Assembly (NCBI GenBank): GCA_963843285.1
Contig: CAWJJO010000017.1
Location: 1-64,000 of the forward strand
Length of the DNA: 64,000 nt
Source: CAZDDB01 sp963843285
GTDB taxonomy: Bacteria > Acidobacteriota > HRBIN11 > JAKEFK01
Reading direction: 5' to 3'
Of this stretch, positions 63,755 through 64,000 are shown one piece after another. Made by a program: the position numbers and the translations under genes. Position 1 is the first letter of the stretch; every line of letters starts with the position of its first letter. The notes beneath the pieces are model-generated. The model was not told the origin of the DNA and ran no database searches. It was given only the letters and a program-made list of their open reading frames with translations.

Positions 63755-64000
63755 ATGAAACGAAGGTTGCAGGCAATTCGGCTACTCTCGTTCTTGGCAC
63801 TGGGATTGTCCGCTTATCTGGCCTGGAACAGCCTTTCCGGCACTACGCCCGCGGGCTGCGGTCAGGAAGGCGAGGGGTGCGGCGCAGTGCTCGGTACCGA
63901 GATGGGCTGTGTGGTTTGATTTGCCGGTCAGCGTGCTCGGGGGTCTTGTATATGTCGCGCTCACATGGATTGCATTTTTGATATCTGAAACGAGCCCACC
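63755..64000 (+). CDS. VKOR-like thiol oxidoreductase, partial (runs off right edge), frame break
   Basis: ATG 63755 opens 'LQAIRLLSFLALGLSAYLAW', a first membrane helix, then 'GCGQEGEGCGAVLG' with the Cys pattern of vitamin K epoxide reductase-like proteins. Around 63900 the frame must shift: the expected 'RWAVWFDLPVSVLGGLVYVAL' continues in another frame to the window end. VKOR-like proteins reoxidise periplasmic thiol oxidases. Only the N-terminal part is visible. Confidence 0.6.

Overview
The window looks like chromosomal DNA of a soil or sediment type bacterium, most likely Acidobacteriota or a close relative. The basis is gene content, not any marker gene: a PadR regulator next to a very large MacB/FtsX-type permease, four eukaryotic-like Ser/Thr kinases carrying WD40/TolB-like, TPR or NB-ARC-like output domains, a PP2C phosphatase, secreted M36 and M16 peptidases, and many REP-type palindromes. 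No rRNA, tRNA, CRISPR array or origin was recognised. Base composition is near even by eye.

Layout. 1-16.6 kb is a worn accessory region: a GHKL-type ATPase with a damaged 5' end and a partner gene cut by the window edge, an ISL3-family IS with a clean 8-bp target duplication, a broken ADP-ribosylglycohydrolase, an HNH endonuclease, a truncated gene joined to a HigA-like antitoxin, a mazEF module, a large RecB-like nuclease/helicase whose 3' end runs into an IS3-family element, a TPR protein coupled to a membrane-active protein, and three decayed toxin-antitoxin-like genes. 16.6-25 kb holds a RecQ helicase with an unusual DinB-like tail, the PadR/permease pair and small secreted proteins. 25-30.7 kb has a kinase/NB-ARC/TPR regulator, a prolyl oligopeptidase gene split by a REP insertion, and a RAYT transposase. 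31-33.5 kb has agmatine deiminase and N-carbamoylputrescine amidase (putrescine from agmatine). 33.5-49 kb holds PP2C, three more kinases, an alcohol dehydrogenase, an APC permease and a secreted fungalysin-like protease. 49-64 kb has a second mazEF-like module, an AddB/AddA-like helicase-nuclease pair, an EEP nuclease-like secreted protein, a cupin, an ABC exporter with a cyclic-nucleotide-binding tail, an M16 peptidase and a partial VKOR-like gene.

The most distinctive signal is the density of dispersed palindromic repeats. At least five unrelated families are present: A (GTGTAAGAAGGGGGATG... hairpins, about ten copies), B (CAGGCTGGAAGCCTG type), C (GGTTTGTAACGCCGGCG type, around the RAYT gene), D (GGGGCGACCCTTGTGGTCGCC type), E, and one MITE-like element with its own target duplication. 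Copies of B and C lie in frame inside the AddA-like, AddB-like and RecB-like/helicase genes, one B copy breaks the peptidase gene, and two signal peptides appear to be built partly from B sequence.

Caution: single-base frame breaks recur in otherwise well-conserved genes (two kinases, ABC exporter twice, M16 peptidase, VKOR, PIN toxin and others). Many may be assembly indels, so each 'pseudogene' call should be read with that in mind.
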